A stretch of DNA of 64,000 nucleotides from an uncultured Dysosmobacter sp. (GTDB taxonomy: Bacteria; Bacillota; Clostridia; Oscillospirales; Oscillospiraceae), in assembly GCA_947625655.1 (NCBI GenBank), contig CANQPD010000017.1:1-64000 (forward strand), in the 5' to 3' direction. Under the pieces are notes generated by a model that saw only the letters and a program-made list of their open reading frames with translations, ran no database searches and was not told where the DNA came from. Numbering within the stretch: the first letter of the stretch is position 1; each line of letters begins with the position of its first letter. Position numbers and translations under genes: made by a program. This document shows, one piece after another, positions 1 through 9,600 of the stretch.

Positions 1-1070
1 AGGTAGGCGGGGTAGCCCTCCTCGCCGGGCATCTCCTCCAGACGGCCGGACATCTCGCGCAGGGCCTCGGCCCAGCGGGAGGTGGAGTCGGCGATGACAG
101 CCACGTCGTAGCCCATGTCGCGGAAGTACTCGGCGATGGTGATGCCGGTGTAAACAGACGCCTCACGGGCGGCCACGGGCATATCGGAGGTGTTGGCGAT
201 CAGCACGGTGCGCTTCATCAAAGACTCGCCGGTGCGGGGGTCCTTCAGCTCGGGGAACTCCCGCAGAACGTCGGTCATCTCGTTGCCGCGCTCGCCGCAG
301 CCGATGTAGACCACGATGTCCACGTCGGACCACTTGGCCAGCTGGTGCTGCACCACGGTCTTGCCGGAGCCGAAGGGCCCGGGGACGGCGGCGGTGCCGC
401 CCTTGGCGATGGGGAACATGGTGTCGATGATCCGCTGGCCGGAGCACAGGGGACGCTTAGGCGGATACTTCTTGGTGTAGGGGCGGCCCACACGGACGGG
501 CCACTTCTGGATCATGGTCAGGGGCACTTCTTTGCCGTCGTCGGTCTTCAGGGTGGCGACGGTCTCCGTCACGTTGAAGGAGCCGCTCCTGATGTCGGTG
601 ATGGTGCCGCTCATGTTGGGGGGCACCATGATCTTGTGGAGCACCACGGCCGTCTCGGGCACGGTGCCGAGGATATCGCCGCCGGTGACCTTGTCGCCCA
701 CCTTGGCGGTGGCGGTGAACTCCCACTTCTTCTCGTGATCCACGGCGGGGACTTCCACGCCGCGGGTGATGCAGGCGCCCACCTTCTCCACGATCTTCTC
801 CAGCGGGCGCTGGATGCCGTCGTAGATGCCCTCGATCATGCCGGGGCCAAGCTCCACGCTCATGGGCGCGCCGGTGGTGACCACCTCGGCGCCGGGGCCC
901 AGGCCGGAGGTCTCCTCATAGACCTGGATGGACGCAGTGTCGCCCTTCATGGTCAGGATCTCGCCGATCAGACGCTGGGGGCCCACACGAACCACGTCGG
1001 ACATGTTGGCATCCGACAGGCCCGTGGCCACGACCAGCGGTCCGGAAACTTTAACAACTTTACCGCTCAA
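1..1070 (-). CDS. ntpA: V-type ATP synthase catalytic subunit A (C-terminal part beyond the window)
   Basis: Catalytic, nucleotide-binding subunit of a bacterial V/A-type ATPase; it couples ATP hydrolysis or synthesis to H+ or Na+ flow through the membrane rotor. 356 codons are visible, about 60% of the usual ~590. Residues 1-70 form the N-terminal beta barrel, followed by the bulge domain special to A subunits, and the P-loop GPFGSGKT lies near residue 230; [20 protein letters not shown] near the edge is typical of subunit A. The start is TTG at 1070, chosen because GAAAGAAGG lies 9 nt upstream and the beta-barrel sequence begins there. Last visible gene of the G/H-I-K-E-C-F-A operon; subunits B and D are expected beyond position 1. 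Confidence 0.97.
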   Translation of the reverse strand, partial: MSGKVVKVSGPLVVATGLSDANMSDVVRVGPQRLIGEILTMKGDTASIQVYEETSGLGPGAEVVTTGAPMSVELGPGMIEGIYDGIQRPLEKIVEKVGACITRGVEVPAVDHEKKWEFTATAKVGDKVTGGDILGTVPETAVVLHKIMVPPNMSGTITDIRSGSFNVTETVATLKTDDGKEVPLTMIQKWPVRVGRPYTKKYPPKRPLCSGQRIIDTMFPIAKGGTAAVPGPFGSGKTVVQHQLAKWSDVDIVVYIGCGERGNEMTDVLREFPELKDPRTGESLMKRTVLIANTSDMPVAAREASVYTGITIAEYFRDMGYDVAVIADSTSRWAEALREMSGRLEEMPGEEGYPAY

Positions 1071-1152
1071 ATCGTATAACCTTCTTTCAGGGTAGATTTG
1101 CTTGAAAAGGCAGCCTGATTTCCCCGTGCCCGCGGGCACTCGGGAAAGGGGC

Positions 1153-1198
1153 CCGGGAAAACCCGCGGTTTTCCCGGTTCTTTTGCGGTCAGCAAAAG
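1153..1198 (-). promoter_or_regulatory. Two adjacent hairpins between ntpF and ntpA
   Basis: The 156-nt gap inside the otherwise tightly packed ATPase operon holds two perfect inverted repeats. Arms 1153-1163 and 1167-1177 form an 11-bp stem with a 3-nt loop, and arms 1180-1186 and 1192-1198 form a 7-bp stem. Neither is followed by a U-run on the transcribed (minus) strand, so a processing or mRNA-stability element, or a partial attenuator setting A/B/D levels, fits better than a full terminator. The role is inferred. Confidence 0.5.
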
Positions 1199-1226
1199 AA
1201 GAAATTTCAATCGCTCTTGACGGGCC

Positions 1227-1544
1227 TTAGAGGATGTCCGCGCCCACCGCCCGTTCGATGGCCCGCTGGATATTGCTCTTGCCGATACCCAGGGAGCCCT
1301 CCCGGCCGGGTATGAGGATGATGGCGGGCCGCAGCTCGTCCTTATAGCGGGAGAGCACGTCGTCCATATCCTTTGCCAGGCTCTCGGTGAGATAGATCAC
1401 CGCGCAGTCTGTCTTTGCCAGCTCCCGGACCTTCTCCTTTGCCTCGTCCACAGACGTGACGGGATAGGTGTCCAGTCCCAGAGCGCGGAATCCCATCACG
1501 GATTCCCAGTCGCCGATAACGGCGATTTGATACGTTGCAGCCAT
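1227..1544 (-). CDS. ntpF: V-type ATP synthase subunit F
   Basis: Small central-stalk subunit (105 aa) that links the DF axle to the catalytic head. It has the family's compact alpha/beta fold: start YQIAVIGDWESVMGFRALGL, a middle CAVIYLTE strand, then ILIPGREGSLG. Length matches the family (~100-110 aa). The ATG at 1544 is preferred over an overlapping GTG three bases upstream because AAGGCGGTG lies at normal distance. It starts 12 bases after the ntpC stop and is followed by a structured gap before ntpA. Confidence 0.95.
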   Translation of the reverse strand: MAATYQIAVIGDWESVMGFRALGLDTYPVTSVDEAKEKVRELAKTDCAVIYLTESLAKDMDDVLSRYKDELRPAIILIPGREGSLGIGKSNIQRAIERAVGADIL

Positions 1545-1556
1545 CACTTCACCGCC

Positions 1557-2561
1557 TTACACATAGCTGGCCCGGAGCCGGGAGCGGATGACGTCGGCCG
1601 GAAGCCCCGTGCTGCGCCCCAGCAGAAGGATGCGCAGATTGGTGTACTCCGTCTCCCGCGCCGCCAGATATCCCAGCAGCGGGGCCTCGCCGAAGGGCAC
1701 AAACTGGGCCCCCGACAGATAGTCGCCCACCGCGTCGTCGCAGAGCTTCTCGAACCGGGTCAGCGGGCCGCCCCGCAGGGCCTCGGCGCCGGCTTCCGCC
1801 GCGGCGTGGAACCGGGTGGGGCCGTACAGCTCCGTCAGGCCGCTGCCGCCATTGGCACTGATCTTCAAGACCGCGTCGGTCTCGATGTCGCCGCCCTCGA
1901 ACAGGACGCCCTTCAGGAAGTCCGCGTTCTTCCCCATCCGGATGGTCCGGACCAGGGAGCGCAGGTTGGCAGCGTCGATCTGGGCCTTGACGTAGCCGTG
2001 GAGGAACGCGCTGCCGGTGGCCTCCGCCACGTCGTCCATGTCACGGTAGCACCAGCGGTCCAGCACGATGTCGCTGAGCTGGGGGTCCCGGGTGGTGTCC
2101 AGCACCTCCTTGGCCTCCGCCACAGCGGCGGCCAGACGGACGGGCAGGTTCTCCAGCTCGCCGGACCGCACGGCCTCTTTCAGCTCCGCCGCGCTTACAC
2201 GGCCCATATCCATCAGCATATGGCCGGCGTCGGCACCCATGGCGTCCGCTTTCAGAATGGCCTTTACGTTGTGATAGTCATATTTCAGCTTGAAAATGTC
2301 GATATACCTGGGGTCTGGGACGCTGTCGGCCAGGTCGGCCAGCGTCGCCTCCCGCGCCGCGGACAATGCCGCGTCCATGGCCTCCGGATGGGTGGCATCC
2401 AGCTCGGGATAGCCGCACTCCTGGAGGATCTTCACAGCCTCGTCGTCGGTGCGGGCATCCAGCACCTGCTCCATCCGTTCCCGGGTCAGCAGGCCGTTCT
2501 CCATGGCCCGGATGCGGGCGGAGATCGCCAGGTAATCGGTGTCTTTGATTTTTTTAGCCAA
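1557..2561 (-). CDS. ntpC: V-type ATP synthase subunit C
   Basis: 334-aa subunit C (AtpC / yeast Vma6 d-subunit family), which sits on the rotor ring and receives the central stalk. The sequence is all-helical and shows the conserved early pattern LAISARIRAMENGLL, the middle FKLKYDYHNVKAILKA and the C-terminal ARETEYTNLRILLLGR, all characteristic of the family. The start is TTG at 2561, supported by AAGGAGG 8 nt upstream; no in-frame ATG is better placed. Usual length for the family is 330-350 aa. It lies between ntpE and ntpF with 18- and 12-base gaps, consistent with a single transcript. Confidence 0.96.
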   Translation of the reverse strand: MAKKIKDTDYLAISARIRAMENGLLTRERMEQVLDARTDDEAVKILQECGYPELDATHPEAMDAALSAAREATLADLADSVPDPRYIDIFKLKYDYHNVKAILKADAMGADAGHMLMDMGRVSAAELKEAVRSGELENLPVRLAAAVAEAKEVLDTTRDPQLSDIVLDRWCYRDMDDVAEATGSAFLHGYVKAQIDAANLRSLVRTIRMGKNADFLKGVLFEGGDIETDAVLKISANGGSGLTELYGPTRFHAAAEAGAEALRGGPLTRFEKLCDDAVGDYLSGAQFVPFGEAPLLGYLAARETEYTNLRILLLGRSTGLPADVIRSRLRASYV

Positions 2562-2579
2562 GACACTTCCTCCTTATGC

Positions 2580-3170
2580 TCATGCCTCCGGGAACAGCTT
2601 TTTCACGACCGCCCCCGCAGTCTCCGCCTTCTGCAGGCGCACCAGGGTCTCGAAGGTGCAGTTGACCTCCACGTTCTTGTCCTTCAAAATGAAGCCGCCC
2701 CGGATGGGCTGGGTCTCGGCGGACAGGACCAGCTTCTTGCCGGAGGCCTTGTTGGCCTTCTCAACGGCGGCCTTGCCCACGCGCTCCCGGTCCTCCTTGG
2801 AGAATACGGCTTCTTCGCGGCCGCTGGAGGACGCCTGGACCAGCAGGTCGGCCAGCACGGCCGCATACTGTTCGTCCGGCATGGCGCACAGCTTCTCCAG
2901 CGCCCGGATGTAGGCCTTCTCGACCATCTCCTGCTTGGCGCCCAGGGTCACCTTGCGCGCCTCCATCTGGGCCGCGCTCACCAGGCGTTCTTCCCGCTCG
3001 GCGGCAGCTTTCTCGTTCTTGGCGGCCAGCTCCGCGGCCTCGGCGTCCGCCTGTCCCTGATACTGGGCGGCGATCCGCGCGGCCTCGTCCCTGGCGTCCC
3101 CCAGGATGCGGTCGATCTCCGCCTGGGCGTCAGATTCGATGAGCTGCGTGATTTTTTCGATTCCGTTCAT
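2580..3170 (-). CDS. ntpE: V-type ATP synthase subunit E
   Basis: 196-aa peripheral-stalk subunit. The first ~110 residues are a charged, Ala/Glu-rich coiled coil, which pairs with subunit G/H to form the stator, followed by a small globular domain that binds the catalytic head, ending GAVVKKLFPEA. Length agrees with other bacterial E subunits (~190-200 aa). AAGGTGG lies upstream of the ATG. It sits between subunits K and C in the operon. Confidence 0.95.
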   Translation of the reverse strand: MNGIEKITQLIESDAQAEIDRILGDARDEAARIAAQYQGQADAEAAELAAKNEKAAAEREERLVSAAQMEARKVTLGAKQEMVEKAYIRALEKLCAMPDEQYAAVLADLLVQASSSGREEAVFSKEDRERVGKAAVEKANKASGKKLVLSAETQPIRGGFILKDKNVEVNCTFETLVRLQKAETAGAVVKKLFPEA

Positions 3171-3207
3171 AGTTTTGTGTTACCACCTTTCTGATGTGGT
3201 AAGGGCA

Positions 3208-3699
3208 TTACAGGGCGTTCATCAGCAGCAGGATGGTAGCCAGCAGGGACAAGATGGCGTAGAACTCCACGATACCGCAGAGGATGATGCCCTTGGTCGC
3301 CTCCTCGGGGCGCTTGGCAACGATGTTGATGGACGCGGCGGCCACGCGGCCCTGATAGATGGCGGACAGCCAGCCGCCCAGCGCGATGGGCAGGCAGGAG
3401 CAGAAGATGGTCAGGCCCTGGCCCACGGTCAGCTGCTGGATGCCGCTGCCGCCGAACACGCCCATGGTGAACAGCACGAAGAACCAGGCCACCATGCCGT
3501 ACAGGCCCTGGGTGCCGGGCAGCACCTGCAGGATCAGGCACTTGGAGAAGTTTTCGGGAGCCATGCTGATGACGCCGGTGGCGGCTTCACCCACCATGCC
3601 GGTGCCCTTCGCGGAGCCGACGCAGCACAGGCCCACGGCCAGCGCCGCGCCCAGGAATGCCAGACCGATACCACCGAATAATTCAATAAAAGCAGCCAT
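3208..3699 (-). CDS. ntpK: V-type ATP synthase subunit K (rotor proteolipid)
   Basis: 163-aa rotor-ring subunit with four hydrophobic helices, i.e. two fused hairpins, as in Enterococcus NtpK rather than the two-helix F-type c subunit. Each half starts with a Gly/Ala-rich helix (GIGLAFLGAALAVGLCCVGS; QGLTIFCSCLPIALGGWLSA). The ion-binding acidic residue of the second hairpin is in ILCGIVEFYAILSLL (Glu near residue 140). The first hairpin lacks an obvious matching carboxylate, as in other duplicated proteolipids. The Shine-Dalgarno AAGGAGG lies within the last codons of ntpI, so the two are translationally coupled. Whether the ion is Na+ or H+ cannot be decided safely. Confidence 0.96.
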   Translation of the reverse strand: MAAFIELFGGIGLAFLGAALAVGLCCVGSAKGTGMVGEAATGVISMAPENFSKCLILQVLPGTQGLYGMVAWFFVLFTMGVFGGSGIQQLTVGQGLTIFCSCLPIALGGWLSAIYQGRVAAASINIVAKRPEEATKGIILCGIVEFYAILSLLATILLLMNAL

Positions 3700-3700
3700 G

Positions 3701-5674
3701 TTAGTTTTCCTCCTTGATTACATCAACATATTTTGTTTGGATTGCCAGTGGCTTATAGGGCTTGCCGCCCTCTTCATAAAACCGGTTGAAGAACTCCAGG
3801 CACTGGAGCCGCAGGTCGTGGACGTAGCAGCCCAGCAGGTTCAGCGCCAGGTTCAGCGCGTTGCCCACCAGGGAGATCAGGATGAAGAACACGATGCCCA
3901 CCGCGGGGATCATGCCGCCCACCACCGATGCCAGGGTGTTGAACACCTGGGCGATGACGCTGCCCGACAGCATCAGGGCCATCAGGCGCATATAGGAGAG
4001 GATGTCGCTGAAGTAGCCGGTGACGCCGTTGTAGACCAGACCGATCAGCTTTGTCACCTTTCCGAAGCCCTTGGCCTCCCGGGTGCCGCCGAAGACCAGC
4101 ATCAAAAGGCCGATCGCCAGCACCACCGGGACACCGGCCACGGTGCCGATGCCGAAAATCGCCAGCGCCACGCCGGCAATGATGATCCACCAGGTGAACT
4201 CGTCAAACAGCGCGTCGATATACTCGCCCCGCCGGAACTTCTTCACCACGCTAACCGCCATGCCGGTAAAGACCTGGATGACGCCCAGGACCAGGGAACC
4301 CAGCAGGATAGCCACGGTATCGTCCAGCGGCGTGAACAGGGCCGGCAGCTCCAGCGTGCTGCCGGGATTGATGAGCTTGGCCAGCTGGGGGATGAAATCA
4401 CCCAGGAAGCCGCCTGTCAGGGCGCCCACCACCAGGGTGCTGATGCCGCACCAGAAGACCAGCTCCATGAAGTTGCGGGTCCCCTCCCGGGGCTTGCTCT
4501 TTTTCAGGACGAACAGGGCGCCGGCGATCATCAGGATGCCGTAGGCCATGTCCGCCATCATGATGCCGAAAAACAGGATAAAGAACGGCGCCATCAGCGG
4601 GTTCGGATCGATGCCGTTGTAGGCGGGCAGGGAGTACATCTCCGTCACCACGTTCATGCACCGGCTGAACAGATTGTTTTTCAGCTTGACCGGCACGGCG
4701 GGGTATTCCTCCTCCGTGGGGTCCGCGGCCTCCCAGGCGCAGCCGCTGCGCTCCAGGAGCTTTTCCACCTCTTTGATGTTTTCCGCCGGCGCCCAGCCCT
4801 CAAAGAAGAGGATGGTGCCGTCGGTCAGCAGCCGTTCCGCGTTGGCGTCCTTCGCCGCCTCGGCGTTCAGGCGGTCGGCATACAGCCGCAGCGCGTCCCG
4901 CGCCTCGGCGCTCTGCACGATGGCAGCGGTGGCCGTCTCCTGCCCCTTGCGGTTCTCCGCCAGCTGCTGGTCCAGCTTCTGGATGTTCTCCGCAGCCGTG
5001 CCGGTGACGTTCTGGAACGTCGTCACGCTGAAGCTGTGGAGCCGGAGGACCTCCTGGACCGCGTCCTCCGCCCTCCGGTGACAGATCACCAGATAGTACT
5101 TTTGCTGCTTGTCCGCGTTGATCTCATAGATCTCAGCCGCCGCGTCCGCGGCCGCCAGCTCCGACCGGACGGTGCCGGTATCCGTACTGGCGGGACAGAC
5201 GCCCAGGCGGAAGGCCGTATGGGCCGTTCCCTCCTGCTCCAGCGGCATGTCCAGCGAGGCCCAGGGCTGCAGCCCCGCTCTGCGGGACAGCAGGCGGCCC
5301 TCCTCACTCTGGAGACGGCTCAGCTCCTGTAAAAGGCCGCCGATCCGGGCGCTGGTCTCGCGGGCCTGCTCCACGGTCTTTGCGCTGAGGAACTCCTGTT
5401 CCGAGATCGGATGGCGCTGAATAAACATGCCGTCCTTGATCTGGGCGTAGCGCTTGATGGCATCCAGCGCGGTGTTCACATCCGCGATCTCGTTCCGGGT
5501 CTCCGCCAAGCGGGAGGTCCCGCGCTTCAAAAGCGCGGCCCAGGCCGGGTCGGCCAGCTTGCCGTCCGGCTCGCTGATCTCCACACAGCCCAGATGCAAA
5601 AGGCCCTTCAGCAGTTCATCCCGGCGGTCGGCCATCGCTATCACGCGGAGCTTCTTCATTTTTACAATGGCCAT
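3701..5674 (-). CDS. ntpI: V-type ATP synthase subunit I (a-subunit)
   Basis: 657-aa stator subunit that provides the half-channels for ion entry and exit. The N-terminal ~330 residues are soluble and rich in coiled coil, starting KMKKLRVIAMADRRDELLKG, typical of family PF01496; the C-terminal half has about seven to eight membrane segments. The conserved arginine region is seen in SDILSYMRLMALMLSGSVIA, and GIMMADMAYGILM is the family's first membrane-loop motif. Length is normal (~650 aa). One base separates its stop from ntpK and one base separates its start from the stop of the G/H subunit. Confidence 0.96.
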   Translation of the reverse strand: MAIVKMKKLRVIAMADRRDELLKGLLHLGCVEISEPDGKLADPAWAALLKRGTSRLAETRNEIADVNTALDAIKRYAQIKDGMFIQRHPISEQEFLSAKTVEQARETSARIGGLLQELSRLQSEEGRLLSRRAGLQPWASLDMPLEQEGTAHTAFRLGVCPASTDTGTVRSELAAADAAAEIYEINADKQQKYYLVICHRRAEDAVQEVLRLHSFSVTTFQNVTGTAAENIQKLDQQLAENRKGQETATAAIVQSAEARDALRLYADRLNAEAAKDANAERLLTDGTILFFEGWAPAENIKEVEKLLERSGCAWEAADPTEEEYPAVPVKLKNNLFSRCMNVVTEMYSLPAYNGIDPNPLMAPFFILFFGIMMADMAYGILMIAGALFVLKKSKPREGTRNFMELVFWCGISTLVVGALTGGFLGDFIPQLAKLINPGSTLELPALFTPLDDTVAILLGSLVLGVIQVFTGMAVSVVKKFRRGEYIDALFDEFTWWIIIAGVALAIFGIGTVAGVPVVLAIGLLMLVFGGTREAKGFGKVTKLIGLVYNGVTGYFSDILSYMRLMALMLSGSVIAQVFNTLASVVGGMIPAVGIVFFILISLVGNALNLALNLLGCYVHDLRLQCLEFFNRFYEEGGKPYKPLAIQTKYVDVIKEEN

Positions 5675-5675
5675 T

Positions 5676-5990
5676 TCAGTGCTTCACAACCCTTCCGACA
5701 ATAAACTCTGCGGCCTCCTCCAGGTGCTTGCCGGCCGCCTCCCGCAGTGCGGCGCTCTCCGCTTCCGCGGCGCGGCCGATCTCCGCCGCGCGCCCGGCGG
5801 CTTTTTCCTCCGCCTGCCTCAGCAGCTTCTTTCCGTCTTCCGCCGCGCCGGCACGCACCTGCTGTAAGAGCGCAAGTCCATTCCGCTCCGCGTCGGCGAC
5901 GATCTGTCGTGCCTCCGCTTCGGCGGCTGCCTTGCGCTCCTGGATCTTATTTTCGACCTGCGTGACCTTTTCGATTGCTTCCAGGGACAT
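5676..5990 (-). CDS. ntpG: V-type ATP synthase subunit G/H (peripheral stalk)
   Basis: 104-aa, almost entirely alpha-helical Ala/Glu/Lys-rich protein (KIQERKAAAEAEARQIVADA...), the usual partner of subunit E in the stator stalk. ATG at 5990 is chosen because AGAAGGTG lies about 7 nt upstream; a longer reading frame upstream has no ribosome site and unlikely residues. First gene of the operon, about 140 nt downstream of the proposed transcription start. Sequence conservation in this family is weak, so the call rests on position and composition. Confidence 0.88.
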   Translation of the reverse strand: MSLEAIEKVTQVENKIQERKAAAEAEARQIVADAERNGLALLQQVRAGAAEDGKKLLRQAEEKAAGRAAEIGRAAEAESAALREAAGKHLEEAAEFIVGRVVKH

Positions 5991-6136
5991 CCGTTTTTCA
6001 CCTTCTCTCCTGCAACGCAATTCTTTTGGACATAAGATACACCACTCCACATGACGTCCGGCGCACCGATCCCAGTCCGGCTGTCACTTCCGGCGGAAAA
6101 TATCTCCCCGCGGCCAGAGTGGCTTTCCACAAGGAC

Positions 6137-6165
6137 AGTATAGAGCACGCCCCTCGCCAATGCAA
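6137..6165 (-). promoter_or_regulatory. Promoter of the V-ATPase operon
   Basis: On the minus strand TTGCAT (6165-6160), a 17-nt spacer and TATACT (6142-6137) form a near-consensus sigma-A promoter. The predicted leader is about 140 nt to the ATG at 5990. Confidence 0.75.
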
Positions 6166-6170
6166 GAAAA

Positions 6171-6272
6171 TTTTGCATAAAGGCGGTGCTTTCTTCTTTT
6201 TGCACAAAGGAGGTCCCGATTTTTTTGCGGATTCAGCGCAAACGTGTGCGTAAATTTTCGTAAACGTGTGCG
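6171..6272. promoter_or_regulatory. Paired direct repeats upstream of the ATPase promoter
   Basis: AAACGTGTGCG occurs at 6240-6250 and again at 6262-6272, exactly 22 bp (two helical turns) apart. TTTTGCATAAAGG (6171-6183) and TTTTGCACAAAGG (6198-6210) form a second imperfect pair nearer the promoter. Such phasing suits cooperative binding of a regulator; the protein is unknown. Confidence 0.4.
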
Positions 6273-6562
6273 ATATGCGAAAAAATTCCATTTTTCGTTC
6301 TATTTTTAACATGCTCAGAAATTTCTATTCTTTCTCTTTGCGAAATTTTGCGAAGATTTTCAAAAACGCTTTTTGCAAACCGCGCTCTGCGCCCTGGCGG
6401 ATGATCCCCCGCGGGGGCAGAGGGCGGCGGGCCGGCGGTCGGCCGAAATCAATGCCGGCAGCGGTATGATCCCCGGCGGCCGCCGGTCCGGCGGCGGGGA
6501 TCGTGCCGCCGGACGCCCGGGATCCCCCCAAAACCGTGCCTTCCTCTGTCCGCCGGTGGATG
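6273..6562. other. Intergenic stretch without a recognisable gene
   Basis: The left half is AT-rich and the right half is very GC-rich with overlapping self-complementary segments (around 6467-6502). Open frames here have no ribosome sites and low-complexity translations; I see no gene. Confidence 0.5.
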
Positions 6563-6602
6563 AAAAGGGATCTGTCTTTGCCAGCAAAGACAGATCCCTT
6601 TT
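6563..6602 (-). terminator. Terminator after the GLUG/coiled-coil protein gene
   Basis: Perfect 19-bp stem (6563-6581 with 6584-6602), closed by AAAA/TTTT at its base, 14 bases after the stop at 6616. Confidence 0.85.
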
Positions 6603-6615
6603 CTCCACGCATCCT

Positions 6616-9600
6616 CTATTTACACGCGGCCGTGCTTTTCGCCGCCTTCTTTTTCCGAAGGCGCTTTTTCACCAGGACCGCCAGCAGGAGCGCCGCCGCT
6701 GCCGCCGCCAGCGCCGCCGCCAGCAGCAGCCAGTTCCCCTGGGTGGAGCAAACGCAGAATGTCCCGGCGGTGCCGGTCATCGTCAGCAGCAGATAATGGC
6801 CGTTGGAAGTGGTTTCCACCGTCTGCCACTGGCCGTCCACCAGCTGCCAGACGGCGGCTCTGCCGCCGCCCCGGTTCAAAAGCCGCAGGGGCACAGCATC
6901 GCCCTCCGCCAGATCCGTGCCGGTGAGGGTGACGTCCCAGACATCCATCTGCCGGCCCGCCTTCTCCGCGGCGGGCGGCGTTTGGGCGCTGTCCGCCACC
7001 CGCAGGGCCGCGTCTTCGGTAAAGCGGCCCTCCGCCAGGGCCAGCGCCAGCTTGCCGTCCAGCTCCGCGCTTGCCACCAGCGTGACCCAGGGGGTGTAAA
7101 CAGCCTCCAGGGTGATGTCGGAGCGCAGGCCGGAGGTGTCAAATTCCGGCCACGCGCCATAGCAGCCGTCCACTTCCGGGGGCTCCGGCAGTTCCACCAG
7201 GCTCAGGTCCTCCCCATAGTAGAAGGGGATCCGGGCAACGGTATCCCCGTCGGCGGTGAGGGTCAGGGTAAAGGACACGAACTCCGCGGGGATGCCGGGC
7301 TGCTGCCGCAGGGTCTCAAATTCCACCGGCTCGGCGATCCCGGCGTAGCTGATGCCGTCAATCCCCGCGACGCCGGTATCCACAAAGCGGTTATTTTTCA
7401 GCGTGCCGTCCTCCAGATCGGCATTGCCGGCAATGGCGCCGATGCACTCCGTCCCCTCGTCAATGTTGACGATGGCACAGCAGTCCCACAGCCGCTCTCC
7501 CCAGCCCGCGATACCGCCGATGTAGTCCGTGCCGGAGAGGACGCACTTGGCATAGCTGTTCCGTACCGTGGCCTCGTCCTGCCCCACGACGCCGCCCACA
7601 TAGCTGCCGCTGGTGCTGGCCACATCGCCGTAATTCTGACAGTCCAGGGTCGTGCCCAGTCCCATGTGGCCCACCAGGCCGCCCGCGCAGTCCTTTTTGG
7701 CGGTGACGGCGCCCCGGTTGACGCTGCCCTGCAGAACGGCTTTTGTCTCATAGGTGCTGCCCAGGGAGAACCGGGCGATGTCATCCTCGGGATCCAGGTC
7801 ATATTCGATGGACATGGAGCCGATGACGCCGCCCACATTGCGGTCGCCGTCCACGTCTCCGGTGTTGCGGCAGTCGGCCACCTTACCCTGGCGAGTGGCG
7901 GCGATATCCTCGTCGGAGGTGTCCTCGATGATCTCCCGGCGGTCCTCGCCGTCTCCCTCCTGCACCTCCGTCAGGGCGTCCAGCACCACGTTGAACACCG
8001 TGTTCAGCTGGCGGCTGACGGCCCGCAGGTCGGCGGACAGCGTATCGCCCGCGCCGCTGACGGCGTCCTGCAGTGCCGTCATCTCATCGGACAGGTCCGA
8101 GAGGGAGCCAAACAGGTCGTCGCCCGCGTCCCGGATCTCCTGGCCCAGGGGCCTGAAGGTAATAGGGCCGTCCTCAGTCAAATCAGCTGCCACGTCATGC
8201 AGGGTATCAAAGGCGCTCTCCAACCTGCGGCTCAGGCCGGATGCCAGAGACGCCGTGTCGCTGAGCTTTTCCAGCGCGTCGCCCAGCTCGCCGGAGAGGC
8301 CGCCGGCCTCCCGCAGGGCGTCCCGCAGGCTCCCTACGGAATCCGTCAGGTGCCCGGCGGCGCCCTTCAGATCCTGCAAAGCGTCCCGGAGCGGCGGCAG
8401 CACCGCCTGGAGCCCGCTCCAATCCAATTCCGTGCCGCGGGAGATCGCATACAGGGCCTTGCCCGCGCTTGCCGCAGCGCCGCCCATGGCGGCCATGGCA
8501 TCGGACAGGCCTTCCAGCGCCGCCTGGATCTCCCCGTCCCCGGGAACGCTGCCGCGCAGCGCCTCCCGCAGGGCGGAGATGGCCTTCCCCGCGGCGGTCA
8601 GGGCGCCGCCAAAGGTCTCCGCCGCGCCGGACAGCTCCTCCAGGGCGGCGTTCACCGCCGCTTCGTCCTGGACGATAACGGCATTTTGCAGCGCCTCCAG
8701 CGCGTCCCGCAGATCCTGGGCCGCATCCTGCATGGAGCCGCCTGCCAGGCGCAGATCCTCCACGGCGCGCCTGATGTCCGCAGAGGCTTGATCGCCCACA
8801 TCCGCCGCGCCGCCCAGGGCGTCCAGCGCCTCCGCCAGCTTGTCGGACAGATCCTCCATCCGACCCGAGACGGCGCTGAGATCATCCAGCGCGGGTTCCA
8901 GGCCGTCCAGCGCGTCCGTGATGGAGGCGCTGAGGGTATTCAGGGAATCTATGTTGTCATCGATGAAATCGGAGGTGTGATCCAGCAGGACCTTGGAGCT
9001 GTCCTTGGCCGCGCCGGCGCACTCGCCGATGGCGGTGAGCCGGTCGGAGACCGCGTCCCCGCTGCTCTCCGCATCGTCTATGGCGCGGTCAATGAGACTT
9101 TCCAGCGTGTCCAGTTCTCTCCGCAGCCGCTCCAGTGTGTCGCCGGAGGGGTCCAGCGCCACATACGGCTCCGCCTGGCCCACGATGCCGCCCACATCCT
9201 TGCGGCCAAATACCGTGCCGCTGTTGGAGCAGCCGGAAAGATAGCCGGTCTGCCGTCCGGCCACGCCGCCCACGTTGTAGCCCACGTGGGGATAGCCCAC
9301 CGTGCCGGTATTGGAGCAGCTCTGCACCACGCCGCTGGAATAGCCCGCGATGCCGCCGGTGTCCGTGTGGCTGTCCAGAAAGCTGTCCGGCGCGTCGTTG
9401 TTGGAGGGGGCGGTCAATGACTCCAGCGCGCTGCCGGAGGTCAGGGCGTCCAGCCCCGCGGAGGTGTCCGGGTCATTGGTGTTGACGCTGGCGGCGCTTT
9501 CACATTTCAGCAAAAGCCCCAGATTCCGACCGGCCACGCCGCCGGTGGCATTCTGGCCCAGAATGCTGCCGGAGACAGAGCATCCGGCGATCTCGCCGGT

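Noticed and set aside
345-1079. Long plus-strand frame over ntpA, and similar long frames over 3359-5332, 6373-9420, 17857-19776 and 19773-22220
   Set aside because: They mirror real minus-strand genes in GC-rich DNA, have His/Gly/Gln-rich low-complexity translations and no ribosome sites.
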